Assembly (NCBI RefSeq): GCF_900174585.1
Contig: NZ_FWPT01000007.1
Location: forward strand, 62,001-126,000
Length of the DNA stretch: 64,000 nt
Direction: 5' to 3'
Source: Parendozoicomonas haliclonae
GTDB taxonomy: Bacteria; Pseudomonadota; Gammaproteobacteria; Pseudomonadales; Endozoicomonadaceae
The position numbers and the translations under genes are program-made. The notes below the pieces were generated by a model that was not told where the DNA came from, did no database searches, and saw only the letters and a program-made list of their open reading frames with translations. Below are positions 35,574-44,768 of the stretch, in pieces (positions within the stretch are counted from its first letter, which is position 1; the number at the start of each line of letters is the position of its first letter).

Positions 35574-36893
35574 ATGGTGTCTGGAAAAAACTCCCTGACC
35601 ACCAAAGTTGTGATCGGAATGCTGGCAGGTATTGCCTGTGGTTTTCTGATCCGCTGGTTATGGCCAGACAGCGAACCGGTCAGAAGTTATCTGGTTGAAG
35701 GTGTGCTGTTTGTACTGGGGCAGATTTTTATCACCTGCCTGAAGATGCTGGTTGTACCGCTGATCTTTGTCTCGCTGGTGTGTGGCACCTGCACACTGCA
35801 GGATGTGTCCTCTCTTGGTCGGCTGGGTGCCCGTACCGTTGGCCTGTATATCCTGACCACCTGCATTGCCATAACCATGGCTATTACTGCCGCGTTAATT
35901 GCTGAACCCGGAGTGGGTGCCCACCTGACCAGCTCCAGTGAATTTGTTCCCAAGGAAGCGCCACCACTCAGCAATGTCCTGATCAATCTGTTCCCCAGCA
36001 ACCCGATCGCCGCAATGGCAAAGGGGAATGCTCTGCAGATTATTGTGTTTGCCCTGTTGTTCGGGATTGCCATCGCTGCTTCGGGCCGTAAAGGCAAACC
36101 GATTGCCGACTTTTTCGTCAGCATGAATGAAGTGGTGATGAAACTGGTGACGCTTTTGATGAACCTTGCGCCTTATGGCGTGTTCGCACTGATGGCCCGG
36201 TTGTTTTATGGCATTTCCTTCGATGCCATTCTCAACCTGTTGCAGTATTTCTTCTTGCTGTTGTTTGTTCTGGTTTTGCAGGTAGTGGTCACCTACTTCC
36301 TGATTCTGCACTTTGTCGCCCGCATCAATCCCCTAAAATTTCTGAAGAAGATGGAAGATGCCCTGCTGTTTGCCTTCAGCACCTCATCCAGCAGCGCGAC
36401 GATTCCCGTGTCCCTTGAAACCGTCAATCGGCGATTAGGCGTCAACAACCGTATTTCCTCCTTCACTATCCCTCTCGGAGCCACCATTAATATGGATGGC
36501 ACCGCCATGATGCAGGGTGTGGCTACAGTGTTTATTGCTCAGGCGCTCTCCATTGATCTCACCCTGATGGACTACCTCTCCGTTATCCTGACTGCGACGC
36601 TGGCCTCTATTGGTACCGCCGGTGTTCCGGGTGTTGGTCTGATTATGCTGGCCATGGTGCTGCAACAGGTGGGTCTGCCGCTGGAAGGGATAGCCATCAT
36701 CATGGGCGTGGACAGACTGCTGGATATGGTACGCACTGTCGTTAATGTCACCGGCGACTGCACAGTCACCTGTGCCATTGCCCAGATGGAAGGAGAGCTG
36801 GATCGCAGTGTTTTTGATGACGACCATGCCGGTGAGCAGGACGAAAATATCGACTTTCATCGTATCTGCGATGAAGAACCAGAGAGCCGCTGA
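35574..36893 (+). CDS. Dicarboxylate/amino acid:cation symporter (DAACS, GltP/DctA family)
   Basis: A 439-residue secondary transporter that imports glutamate, aspartate or C4-dicarboxylates with H+ or Na+. Eight membrane helices and two hairpins are expected. The family signatures are present: FSTSSSSATIPVSLE near 260-280, IPLGATINMDGTAMMQ near 300, and GVDRLLDMVRTVVNVTGD near 380. The N-terminal TKVVIGMLAGIACGFLIRW and LKMLVVPLIFVSLVCG match as well. The substrate cannot be fixed by eye. It is divergent from the autotransporter and 82 bases before RND operon 2. Confidence 0.93.
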   Translation: MVSGKNSLTTKVVIGMLAGIACGFLIRWLWPDSEPVRSYLVEGVLFVLGQIFITCLKMLVVPLIFVSLVCGTCTLQDVSSLGRLGARTVGLYILTTCIAITMAITAALIAEPGVGAHLTSSSEFVPKEAPPLSNVLINLFPSNPIAAMAKGNALQIIVFALLFGIAIAASGRKGKPIADFFVSMNEVVMKLVTLLMNLAPYGVFALMARLFYGISFDAILNLLQYFFLLLFVLVLQVVVTYFLILHFVARINPLKFLKKMEDALLFAFSTSSSSATIPVSLETVNRRLGVNNRISSFTIPLGATINMDGTAMMQGVATVFIAQALSIDLTLMDYLSVILTATLASIGTAGVPGVGLIMLAMVLQQVGLPLEGIAIIMGVDRLLDMVRTVVNVTGDCTVTCAIAQMEGELDRSVFDDDHAGEQDENIDFHRICDEEPESR

Positions 36894-36975
36894 ACTTCAA
36901 CTATGCTTTCCCGCCCGGCTTCGTGTTTTCTCAACCTGCCGTTGAATCAGAAGATCAACCAGTAAGAGCCTCGCC

Positions 36976-38103
36976 ATGCTTCGTAAAATAGCCTTCACGC
37001 TGATCTGCATCCTGATTGTGTTCGGCATTGTCTTTGGTGGCCACAAACTACTGTCTGACAAACAGACCGAGGCGATGAAGAACTACCGGCCACCCCCTAC
37101 ACCGGTAACAGTCACCACGGCCAAGGCCGAAGACTGGTACCCGTACATGACCTCGGTCGGCAGCCTGCAGGCGCAAAGCGTGGTGGTCGTCCAAACCGAA
37201 GTTGCCGGGGTGATCAGTCAGGTGAACTTCCAACCCGGCATGCCGGTAAAAAAAGATGCATTGCTTATCCAGATCAATAACGATGTTGATGAAGCCCAGT
37301 TAAAGAGCAATAAAGCCAGTGCCGAGCTGGCGAAAATTATCTGGAACCAGGATCAGAAGCTGTTCAAGACCGGGGCAATCTCCTCAACCACGCTGGATCA
37401 GGCCAAAGCTTCATACCGGGAAGCCATGGCCGCCGTCGAACAGACCCAGGCCACCCTCAACAAGAAAGCCATCCTCTCCCCGATTGACGGATTGGCGGAT
37501 ATTACCCTGCAGCGAGTCGGGGATTATCTGAATGTTGGTGACACCATCACCACCCTGAGCAGTAATGATCACCTCTATGTTGATTTCTCTCTGCCGGAGC
37601 AAAACTACCCGCAGCTATTTCCCGGTCAGACGGTCACCCTGACGGTTCAGGCCTATCCGGATCGCACCTTCTCCGGCAAGGTTCTGACTGTCGATACGCA
37701 GGTGGATACACAGACCCGCAATATTGCCCTGCGGGCCGAGCTGGATAATACCAGCGGCATGCTGGTGCCGGGTATGTTTGCCGAGTTGCGGGTGATTCAG
37801 CGCAAGGCTCAACATGTTGTTACCTTGCCCCGCACAGCTGTGACTGGCTCTCTATATGGCACCAGCGTCTACTTGATTAAAGGCGTGGGCAATACCGATC
37901 TCACGGTCAATCTGGTACCGGTTACCACCGGTCAGGTACGTCAGGACAGTGTCGAGATCATCAGCGGTGTTAAGGCCGGTCAGCGGGTGGTGTCTGCCGG
38001 ACAGATCAAACTGTCCAACGGTCAGAAGGTGGTAATCCAGCAGGGCATCGATAAAAGCGATAAAGACGACAAAGTCCAAGCGACGGTGACCGGCCATGAA
38101 TAA
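36976..38103 (+). CDS. RND efflux periplasmic adaptor (operon 2)
   Basis: A 375-residue membrane fusion protein, paralogous to the one at 28507: it shares the anchor followed by NYRPPPTPVTV, EDWYPYMTSVGSLQAQ (WHPYLSSIGTLTAR in copy 1), the lipoyl halves, the hairpin with TGAISSTTLDQAKASYREA, and SLPEQNYPQLFPGQTV. The tail is more charged (DKSDKDDK). Its TAA overlaps the permease start by eight bases, so the two are coupled, unlike operon 1, where a 6-base gap separates them. Confidence 0.94.
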   Translation: MLRKIAFTLICILIVFGIVFGGHKLLSDKQTEAMKNYRPPPTPVTVTTAKAEDWYPYMTSVGSLQAQSVVVVQTEVAGVISQVNFQPGMPVKKDALLIQINNDVDEAQLKSNKASAELAKIIWNQDQKLFKTGAISSTTLDQAKASYREAMAAVEQTQATLNKKAILSPIDGLADITLQRVGDYLNVGDTITTLSSNDHLYVDFSLPEQNYPQLFPGQTVTLTVQAYPDRTFSGKVLTVDTQVDTQTRNIALRAELDNTSGMLVPGMFAELRVIQRKAQHVVTLPRTAVTGSLYGTSVYLIKGVGNTDLTVNLVPVTTGQVRQDSVEIISGVKAGQRVVSAGQIKLSNGQKVVIQQGIDKSDKDDKVQATVTGHE

Positions 38104-41100
38104 GGATCATGGCTTTACCGACCTGTTTATTCGTCGGCCGGTACTGGCCTGCGTTATCAGCCTGATGATGGTACTGCTTGGGCTGCATGCCTATACCACC
38201 CTGCCCATTCGCCAGTACCCGGAAATGGAAAACGGCGTAGTGACCGTAACTACCGCCTATCCTGGGGCCAGCGCTGATCTCGTGCAGGGTTTTATTACTA
38301 CGCCGCTGCAACAAGTTATTGCCAGTGCCAGTGGCATTGATTACATGACCTCGGTCAGCAGTGAAAGTACATCAACCATTACTGCCTTTTTGCGATTGGG
38401 CTATGACACAGATATTGCTCTGGTGGAGATCATGGCTCAGGTGAATCAGGTCACCAACCAGTTGCCCAAAGAAGCCGAGAACCCAGTGATTGCCAAAAAA
38501 TCCAATGATGGCAGCGATCTGATGTATCTCGGCTTTTACAGTGACACCATGGGGGCCGAGGAGGTTACGGACTATCTCAGTCGGGTGATTCAACCTCAGT
38601 TGCAAACCGTACCGGGTGTGGCGGCCGCCCCCATTCTGGGCGGACAGGAGTATGCCATGCGCATCTGGCTGGACCCGGTCAGGATGGCCGCCTATCAGGT
38701 GACCGCTACCGAAGTCCGTCAGGCGATAGAAGACAGTAACGTCCAGTCTGCAGCCGGTCAGACTAAAGGGGCACTGGTGCTTTCCAATGTCACTGCCAGC
38801 ACCAGCCTGTCTACAGCCGAACAGTTTGCCAATATCGTCATTCGCAGCAACACCACAGACAGTGGCGGAGAAACACTGGTCAGGTTGAAGGATGTGGCCG
38901 ATATCAAGCTGGGCTCGGCGACGACTGACGACTATGTCGCCTTTAATGGTGAGCCGGCCACTTATATCGGTATTGAAACCACCTCCATTGCCAATCCATT
39001 GGAGGTTGCCGCCAGTATTAATCAAATGCTGCCCACCATGCAGAAGCATTTGCCGGCCGGCCTTGAAGTGCGAATTGCCTACGACTCCACAACCTTCATT
39101 CATGCCTCCATTGACGAGGTCATCAGCACTCTGGTGGAGTCTGCCCTGATTGTTATCGCTGTCGTCTTCCTGTTCCTGGGCAGCCTGCGCACCGTGGTGA
39201 TTCCGGTCGTGACCATTCCTCTGTCGATGATCGGGGTACTGTTCTTTCTGAGCGTGATGGGTTATTCCATCAACCTGCTGACGCTGCTGGCCATGGTGCT
39301 GGCTATTGGTCTGGTGGTCGATGATGCCATTGTGGTGGTGGAAAATATCCAGCGTCATATTGAGGAGGGCAAAAGCAAGATTGATGCTGCCCTGATTGGC
39401 GCCCGGGAAATTGCTGTGCCGGTGATTTCCATGACCATCACTCTGGCCTCGGTTTATGCCCCTATCGGTTTTATGGGTGGGCTGACTGGCGGACTGTTCA
39501 AGGAGTTTGCCCTGACGCTGGCGGGTTCGGTCATCGTATCAGGCGTTATTGCCCTGACCCTCTCTCCGATGATGTGTTCACGGATGCTGGATAGCCGCAA
39601 TCAGGAAACCCGTTATACCCGGTGGCTGGATAATAATTTTGAACGTCTGAAAAAATCCTATCGCAACCGGCTGGAGAAGAACCTCGATAGTCGCCCGGTA
39701 ACCCTGCTGTTTGCGGCTGCGGTACTGATCTCCCTGCCATTTATGTTTCTGGCCTGCAAACAGGAGCTGGCCCCGGAAGAAGACAATGGAGTACTGTTTG
39801 TCTCATCCGTTGCTCCCATGTACGCCAATATTGATTACACCAATGACTATTCCATCAACCTCAGTGCCCTATTGCGCAGGATTCCGGAAAACCAGCACAC
39901 CTTTCTGATTAACCAGAGTCCGACCAACTCCATGGCCGGGCTATTGCTGGTTCCCTGGGGAGACCGTGACCGCAGTCTGTTTACCATTCAAAGGGAGGTG
40001 CAGCAGACTATTCTTCCGGAAATCACCGGACTGAAAGGCTATGCGGTGATTATGCCGTCACTGCCTGGCAGCGGCGGTGGTCTGCCAGTGCAGTTTATTC
40101 TGCAGACCACCTCTGACTACACGACGCTGGGTGAAACAGCCAACAAGCTGGTGAACAAGGCCAGAGAATCTGGCTTGTTCCTGTTTATAGACAGCACCCT
40201 CACCTTTGATAAACCTGAAACCCATCTCACCATCGACAGGGATAAGGCCGGTGCTCTCGGTATCAGTGTCGATACAATTGGTGCCACCCTGTCCACCATG
40301 CTCAGCGGCAACTATATCAACTGGTTCAGTCGGGATGGTCGCAGCTATAAAGTCATTCCCCAGGCGGCTCAGGAGTTCCGTTTTGATAAGGAGTGGCTGA
40401 GCCGTTATTACCTGCGCACCGGCAGCGGTGATCTGGTGCCTCTGTCCACGCTGGTGACGATTACAACCGGCACACTGCCCAATCAGCTCACCCAGTTCCA
40501 GCAGCTCAATTCCACCACCATTCAGGGTTCTACCATGCCGGGTGTCAGCCTGGGTGAAGCACTGGAATGGCTACAACAAGAGGCAAACGCGATTGCTCCC
40601 AGTGGCTTCAATTACAACTACGAAGGCACCTCTCGCCAGTTTATGACCGAAGGCAACAGCCTGATCTACACCTTTGTGCTGGCGCTGTTTGTGATTTATC
40701 TGGTGCTGGCCGCCCAGTTTGAAAGCTTCCGCGATCCACTGATCGTGATGATGACAGTGCCCATGTCCATCTGCGGCGCACTGTTCTCGGTGATGTACGG
40801 GCCACTGTTTGAATGGCTGCTGGGGATAGATGTTTCGCTGAATATCTATTCCCAGATCGGACTGGTGACGTTGATCGGGTTGATCTCCAAGCACGGCATA
40901 CTGATTGTTGAGTTTGCCAATGCTCAGCAGGAACAGGGCAAGGATTTGCGGGAAGCCATTGTTGAGGCATCCGAGCTGCGGCTACGGCCAGTGCTGATGA
41001 CCACCGCCGCGATGGTGTTTGGCATTCTGCCACTGTTGTTTGCATCCGGAGCCGGTGCCGTCAGCCGGTTTAATATCGGACTGGTGATCACCACGGGCAT

Positions 41101-41218
41101 GTCGATCGGTACCCTGTTCACCCTGTTTGTGATTCCGGTGATGTACTCGGTGCTGGCTAAACGCATCAAGCCTGAAGTCAGCTCATCAACCGAAGGGGAT
41201 CTGTCCACCAATATTTAA
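38096..41218 (+). CDS. RND (HAE1-type) efflux permease (operon 2)
   Basis: A 1040-residue pump permease paralogous to the one at 29614, with the same landmarks at the same places: FTDLFIRRPVLACVISLM, the D409-D410 pair in GLVVDDAIVVVENI, GGGLPVQFIL, SRQFMTEGNSLIYTF and GLVTLIGLISKHGILIVEFAN. It starts inside the end of the adaptor gene. Substrate-pocket regions differ more (for example MYANIDYTNDYSINL against QYASIDYMNAYTAEL), so the two pumps probably have different substrates. No outer-membrane channel gene is nearby. Confidence 0.96.
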   Translation: MNKDHGFTDLFIRRPVLACVISLMMVLLGLHAYTTLPIRQYPEMENGVVTVTTAYPGASADLVQGFITTPLQQVIASASGIDYMTSVSSESTSTITAFLRLGYDTDIALVEIMAQVNQVTNQLPKEAENPVIAKKSNDGSDLMYLGFYSDTMGAEEVTDYLSRVIQPQLQTVPGVAAAPILGGQEYAMRIWLDPVRMAAYQVTATEVRQAIEDSNVQSAAGQTKGALVLSNVTASTSLSTAEQFANIVIRSNTTDSGGETLVRLKDVADIKLGSATTDDYVAFNGEPATYIGIETTSIANPLEVAASINQMLPTMQKHLPAGLEVRIAYDSTTFIHASIDEVISTLVESALIVIAVVFLFLGSLRTVVIPVVTIPLSMIGVLFFLSVMGYSINLLTLLAMVLAIGLVVDDAIVVVENIQRHIEEGKSKIDAALIGAREIAVPVISMTITLASVYAPIGFMGGLTGGLFKEFALTLAGSVIVSGVIALTLSPMMCSRMLDSRNQETRYTRWLDNNFERLKKSYRNRLEKNLDSRPVTLLFAAAVLISLPFMFLACKQELAPEEDNGVLFVSSVAPMYANIDYTNDYSINLSALLRRIPENQHTFLINQSPTNSMAGLLLVPWGDRDRSLFTIQREVQQTILPEITGLKGYAVIMPSLPGSGGGLPVQFILQTTSDYTTLGETANKLVNKARESGLFLFIDSTLTFDKPETHLTIDRDKAGALGISVDTIGATLSTMLSGNYINWFSRDGRSYKVIPQAAQEFRFDKEWLSRYYLRTGSGDLVPLSTLVTITTGTLPNQLTQFQQLNSTTIQGSTMPGVSLGEALEWLQQEANAIAPSGFNYNYEGTSRQFMTEGNSLIYTFVLALFVIYLVLAAQFESFRDPLIVMMTVPMSICGALFSVMYGPLFEWLLGIDVSLNIYSQIGLVTLIGLISKHGILIVEFANAQQEQGKDLREAIVEASELRLRPVLMTTAAMVFGILPLLFASGAGAVSRFNIGLVITTGMSIGTLFTLFVIPVMYSVLAKRIKPEVSSSTEGDLSTNI

Positions 41219-41255
41219 TCCGATAAGACGACAGAGGTAATTTGGGAAGAATAAT

Positions 41256-41284
41256 GCCCGGATCAGAGTAAGTTTGGCCCGGGC
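41256..41284 (-). terminator. Possible terminator of the CDF transporter gene
   Basis: GCCCGG and CCGGGC pair around a 17-base loop between convergent genes. On the minus strand it is followed by ATTATTCTT, only a weak T-tract. Confidence 0.4.
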
Positions 41285-41290
41285 GATTGA

Positions 41291-42166
41291 TCAGTTGGGA
41301 TCCAGGTGAATAGTGATATCGGCGTCTGGCATCTGCTCCAACAGACGGAGCTTCACCTTACGGCCAATCTCATGGGCCTCTTCCAGGCTTAAACGACCAT
41401 CAAGGTCCAAATCCATCTGGATCACCGGGGTAATACCGGACATCCGGGTGCGCAGGTTATGCAGATCAATCACCTGCTCCACACTGAGTACCTGCTCACG
41501 AATCAAATCTTCACTCTCCTGGTCCAGCGCCTTGTCCATCAGCATCTGAATCGCTTCCCAGGCCACCCTGCCAACACTGGCAATCATATATACGGCAATC
41601 GCCATACCAATCAGTGGATCCGCCAGCGGAAAACCCATCGAAGCGACAATCAGGGCAATCACTACACCGAGGTTGGTCAGCAAATCCATCCGGTAATGCA
41701 TGGCATCGGTCTGAATGGCCAGAGAGCCGGTCTTCTTCACCACATAGTGCTGATACGTCACCAGCACCAGCGTCAGGGCCATGGAGAAGGCCATTACTCC
41801 CAGAGCAATCCGGTTGTTATCAATGTTCGTTCCATCGCGGATACCTTCTACAGCATGCAGAATCAGAAACAATCCCGAGCCGGCAATAAACGCGGATTGC
41901 GCCAAAGCTGCCAGTTGTTCTGCCTTACCATGGCCGAAGTGGTGATCATCATCGGCCGGTTTCAGGGCGATAGACACCGCCACCAGGTTGATAATGGAAG
42001 CAAAGGCATCCAGCATCGAATCCATAAAGGTGGCCAGAATACTAACCGAACCGGTCATCCCCCAGGCTCCCAGCTTGGCCACCAGCAAAATCGTTGCCGT
42101 GGCCACGGAAGCGCGTGAAGCACGCTTAAGGAGTGTGGCTTTGTTCTGTTCCGTCAACGCGGACAT
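41291..42166 (-). CDS. fieF: Cation diffusion facilitator, FieF/YiiP type
   Basis: A 291-residue inner-membrane antiporter that exports Zn2+/Fe2+ in exchange for H+. Six membrane helices fill about residues 15-210. The intramembrane metal site is the YiiP type: D49 and D53 in FMDSMLDAFAS, H157 and D161 in TDAMHYRMDLLTN. A histidine-rich loop (ADDDHHFGHGKAEQ) lies at 71-84, and a C-terminal ferredoxin-like metal-sensing domain (ITPVIQMDLDLDGRLSLEEAHEI, ADITIHLDP) ends the protein. D/D-H/D favours zinc and cadmium, iron in some relatives. It is followed upstream by btuF with only 39 bases between, on the same strand. Confidence 0.92.
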   Translation of the reverse strand: MSALTEQNKATLLKRASRASVATATILLVAKLGAWGMTGSVSILATFMDSMLDAFASIINLVAVSIALKPADDDHHFGHGKAEQLAALAQSAFIAGSGLFLILHAVEGIRDGTNIDNNRIALGVMAFSMALTLVLVTYQHYVVKKTGSLAIQTDAMHYRMDLLTNLGVVIALIVASMGFPLADPLIGMAIAVYMIASVGRVAWEAIQMLMDKALDQESEDLIREQVLSVEQVIDLHNLRTRMSGITPVIQMDLDLDGRLSLEEAHEIGRKVKLRLLEQMPDADITIHLDPN

Positions 42167-42205
42167 GAAGCAATTCCCTTTTTTATTAATATCTCTAAAT
42201 AACGC

Positions 42206-43102
42206 TTACATCAGGGTGCGGGCCTGATCGGCCTTTTCACAAAACGCGCGTGCTCCCTGCAAAATACGGGGCGTTGGCCGGAGCAAAATCCCGCCATCCA
42301 AACTGTACACTGCCTTATTCTGTACTGCCGGTATCGAGTCAAACAACTTCCACTCCTGATACAGAGTATCCGTCGTTAACCGGTCACCATGATCCCCTTC
42401 AAGAATGATATGAGGTTTACGGGCAATCACCTCTTCCCGGGATATGGTCGGTACCAGCATTGGCGCATCGGCAAAAATATTCTCTGCCCCACACACCCGG
42501 AACAATTGCGACACCATATGATCACCGTTGAGGGTTTTCAGTGGATTGTTCCACACCTCCAGAAATACTGGCACCGTCTTCTTCTTTCCGTAGGTCGCTT
42601 CCAGCTCATTCCAGCCGGTCAGTAGTTCATCCGCCACTTTCGCACCCTGGTCACTGCCGGACAAGGCGCCCAGGTTACGTAGCTCGGAAGCGATATCGCC
42701 AATGCTGCGCAGCTCCGAGTGATACACCGGAATGCCAAAATTATTCAACTGCGTTTCAATATCCGGGTTGTTGCCCGTTGGCCAGAACAACACCAGATCC
42801 GGATGCAGCGCGATAATGGACTCCACACTGATCGAATTGTATCCCCCAATCACCGGCAGCTCTTTGGCCGCTTCCGGATAATCACTGAACGAACTGGTCG
42901 CAACCAGCCGATCACCACCTCCAGCGGCAAACATCAGTTCCGTAGCATGGGGTGACAGGCTGACAATTCGCTTTGGTAAATCTTTTAACGACACGGTCTG
43001 ACCAGTGGCATCGGTCACCGTAATCGGCGCAGCAAAAGCCTGCGCCGCGGTCAGCCACAGGAACACCGCAACAAGAGGGGAAAACAATCTCAACATAGCC
43101 AA
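42206..43102 (-). CDS. btuF: Cobalamin ABC-transporter periplasmic binding protein
   Basis: A 298-residue periplasmic binding protein of the BtuF/TroA-like type. A signal peptide runs to about residue 25 (LVAVFLWLTAAQAFAA). The two lobes are recognised by RIVSLSPHATELMFAAGGGDRLVATSSFSDYPEAA near 45-80 and VPVFLEVWNNPLKTLNGDHMVSQLFRVCGAENIF, joined by a long helix. Heme-binding relatives (HmuT) look similar; the position 15 bases after cobT favours vitamin B12. The permease and ATPase (btuCD) are not in the window. Confidence 0.85.
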   Translation of the reverse strand: MAMLRLFSPLVAVFLWLTAAQAFAAPITVTDATGQTVSLKDLPKRIVSLSPHATELMFAAGGGDRLVATSSFSDYPEAAKELPVIGGYNSISVESIIALHPDLVLFWPTGNNPDIETQLNNFGIPVYHSELRSIGDIASELRNLGALSGSDQGAKVADELLTGWNELEATYGKKKTVPVFLEVWNNPLKTLNGDHMVSQLFRVCGAENIFADAPMLVPTISREEVIARKPHIILEGDHGDRLTTDTLYQEWKLFDSIPAVQNKAVYSLDGGILLRPTPRILQGARAFCEKADQARTLM

Positions 43103-43117
43103 CCGTTAGTTATGAGT

Positions 43118-44512
43118 TCAGCCGGCAGCGGAGGAGGACGCTGCAACGCCGGCTTCTTCAAAAGTATGCATCTCATTATGCAACGCACAGGCCAGCCGTA
43201 AAAGTGGTAATGCTACAGCGGCACCGCTGGCTTCACCAAGACGCATATTCAAATCCAATAGCGGGCGAACCGATGGATGTTCAGCCATCAGAGTTTGCTG
43301 GATCAAACGGTGCCCTGGCTCCATGGAGGTATGTCCCCATAAGAGCCACTCTGCCACAGAAGGCTGCAGACGTACGGCGCAGAGTACGGCGGAAGAGACA
43401 ATAAAACCATCCACCAGCACCGGAACCCCTTTCTGGGCACAGCGCAATACCGCGCCACACATGGCCGCCAGTTCAAAACCGCCGACAAAACGGAGCACAT
43501 CCAGCGGCGTTGCCAATGCATCTTTATGAACCGATAAGGCTTGCTCGACAATCTTCTGCTTTCGCAGTAAACCGTCGTCGTCCAGACCAGTGCCCCGCCC
43601 TACCATTAACGCGGGCGCGAAGTCGGTCAGAGCACAGCTGACAGCAGTCGCTGTGGTGGTGTTGCCAATACCCATTTCGCCGGCAATAAACAGTTGCAGC
43701 GGTCCGTCTTCCAGCAGTTGATCAATATGGGCAGCCCCCGCAGCCAGACACCAGTCCAGCTGAGATTGACTCATAGCTGGCGCTTCGGAGAAATCAGCCG
43801 TCCCCAGACCAACCGCCTGATCAATGACCCCGGGCCAGCCCAATGGAGAAACACAGGTACCGGTATCCAACACCGACAAACGGCAATTCTGCTGTCTGGC
43901 CAACACCGAAATCGCAGCACCGCCATGGACAAAGTTACCGATCATCTGCGGCGTGACCTCTTGAGGAAAGGCCGATACACCCTGCTGCACCACACCATGA
44001 TCACCGGCAAAGACGGTAATCGCTACCGCATCAAGTGCTGGCCTGTCCGTGCCCTGCATACCGGCCAGAGCAATGACTGCCTCTTCCAGCAGCCCCAGGG
44101 AACCGGATGGTTTGGTGAGCTGTTCCTGATGAGCCTTGGCCGCTGCGGCATGTATCTCGCTGATAGCTTTCACCGGCTGCTCATACCAGTTGGATTCCAG
44201 TCCTCCCGGCAGTACCCCTTCCAGCCAGCATCTTAAATCCCCCAGAGTGAAGGGCCAGGCCAGCTCATCCCAGCCCTCACTGGCCTGCCTGCGTAATACA
44301 GGAATGCGGGTGCCATAGTCCTCAACCAGCTGATCATCCTCAGCAATATCAACACATTCCAGCTGCAGTGGTTGTTGCAAAGATGACTGCAGGGTCATCC
44401 GCTCCAGCCAGCTCAGTGGCTGTTCACACAGATGACACCCGGCAGTGGTCAGAAACTCGATAACGGTGCTCGATGCTTGAGTGGGCGCGGCTGACTTCTT
44501 AGCGGCATTCAT
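43118..44512 (-). CDS. cobT: Glutaredoxin-like (DUF836)-CobT fusion
   Basis: The C-terminal ~355 residues are nicotinate-nucleotide:dimethylbenzimidazole phosphoribosyltransferase, which activates the lower ligand for cobalamin assembly. Motifs include KPSGSLGLLE near 135, FAGDHGVVQQGVSAFPQ, GEMGIGNTTTATA, GRGTGLDDDGL and SMEPGH. The first ~105 residues are extra: a thioredoxin-fold domain of the DUF836 type with a C26-x-x-C29 pair (TTAGCHLCEQPL), LECVDIAEDDQLVEDYGTRIPVL and a final tryptophan-rich helix. The frame is continuous from one ATG preceded by GGGAGG, so it is a real fusion as read. A redox role in B12 synthesis, or accidental joining of neighbouring genes, are both possible. It is the first gene of an operon with btuF. 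Confidence 0.9.
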   Translation of the reverse strand: MNAAKKSAAPTQASSTVIEFLTTAGCHLCEQPLSWLERMTLQSSLQQPLQLECVDIAEDDQLVEDYGTRIPVLRRQASEGWDELAWPFTLGDLRCWLEGVLPGGLESNWYEQPVKAISEIHAAAAKAHQEQLTKPSGSLGLLEEAVIALAGMQGTDRPALDAVAITVFAGDHGVVQQGVSAFPQEVTPQMIGNFVHGGAAISVLARQQNCRLSVLDTGTCVSPLGWPGVIDQAVGLGTADFSEAPAMSQSQLDWCLAAGAAHIDQLLEDGPLQLFIAGEMGIGNTTTATAVSCALTDFAPALMVGRGTGLDDDGLLRKQKIVEQALSVHKDALATPLDVLRFVGGFELAAMCGAVLRCAQKGVPVLVDGFIVSSAVLCAVRLQPSVAEWLLWGHTSMEPGHRLIQQTLMAEHPSVRPLLDLNMRLGEASGAAVALPLLRLACALHNEMHTFEEAGVAASSSAAG

Positions 44513-44768
44513 AGGGAGGACATTCTCTTTGTAGTAATACTGCTATGCTATAAGCGTATTATTTTTAATGACTTATTTAGACGATATGATCGTAGAGTCC
44601 GGCCGAAAATAGGACTATTGATCCATCTCAATTTATTGTTCCCTATGGCCGATTATGAGCTGCGACCAAAGGATTTAGACTGTAAAATCAAGGCATTGGA
44701 ACAAACAATAATAATTCTAACGTGACATTAACTTTTATAAAAACGCTATCGTCGGGAGAGATCAGGGG

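Noticed and set aside
44513-44768. A cobalamin riboswitch upstream of cobT
   Set aside because: I looked for the GCCACTG B12-box core on the cobT strand and found none; the leader is also too short and AT-rich.
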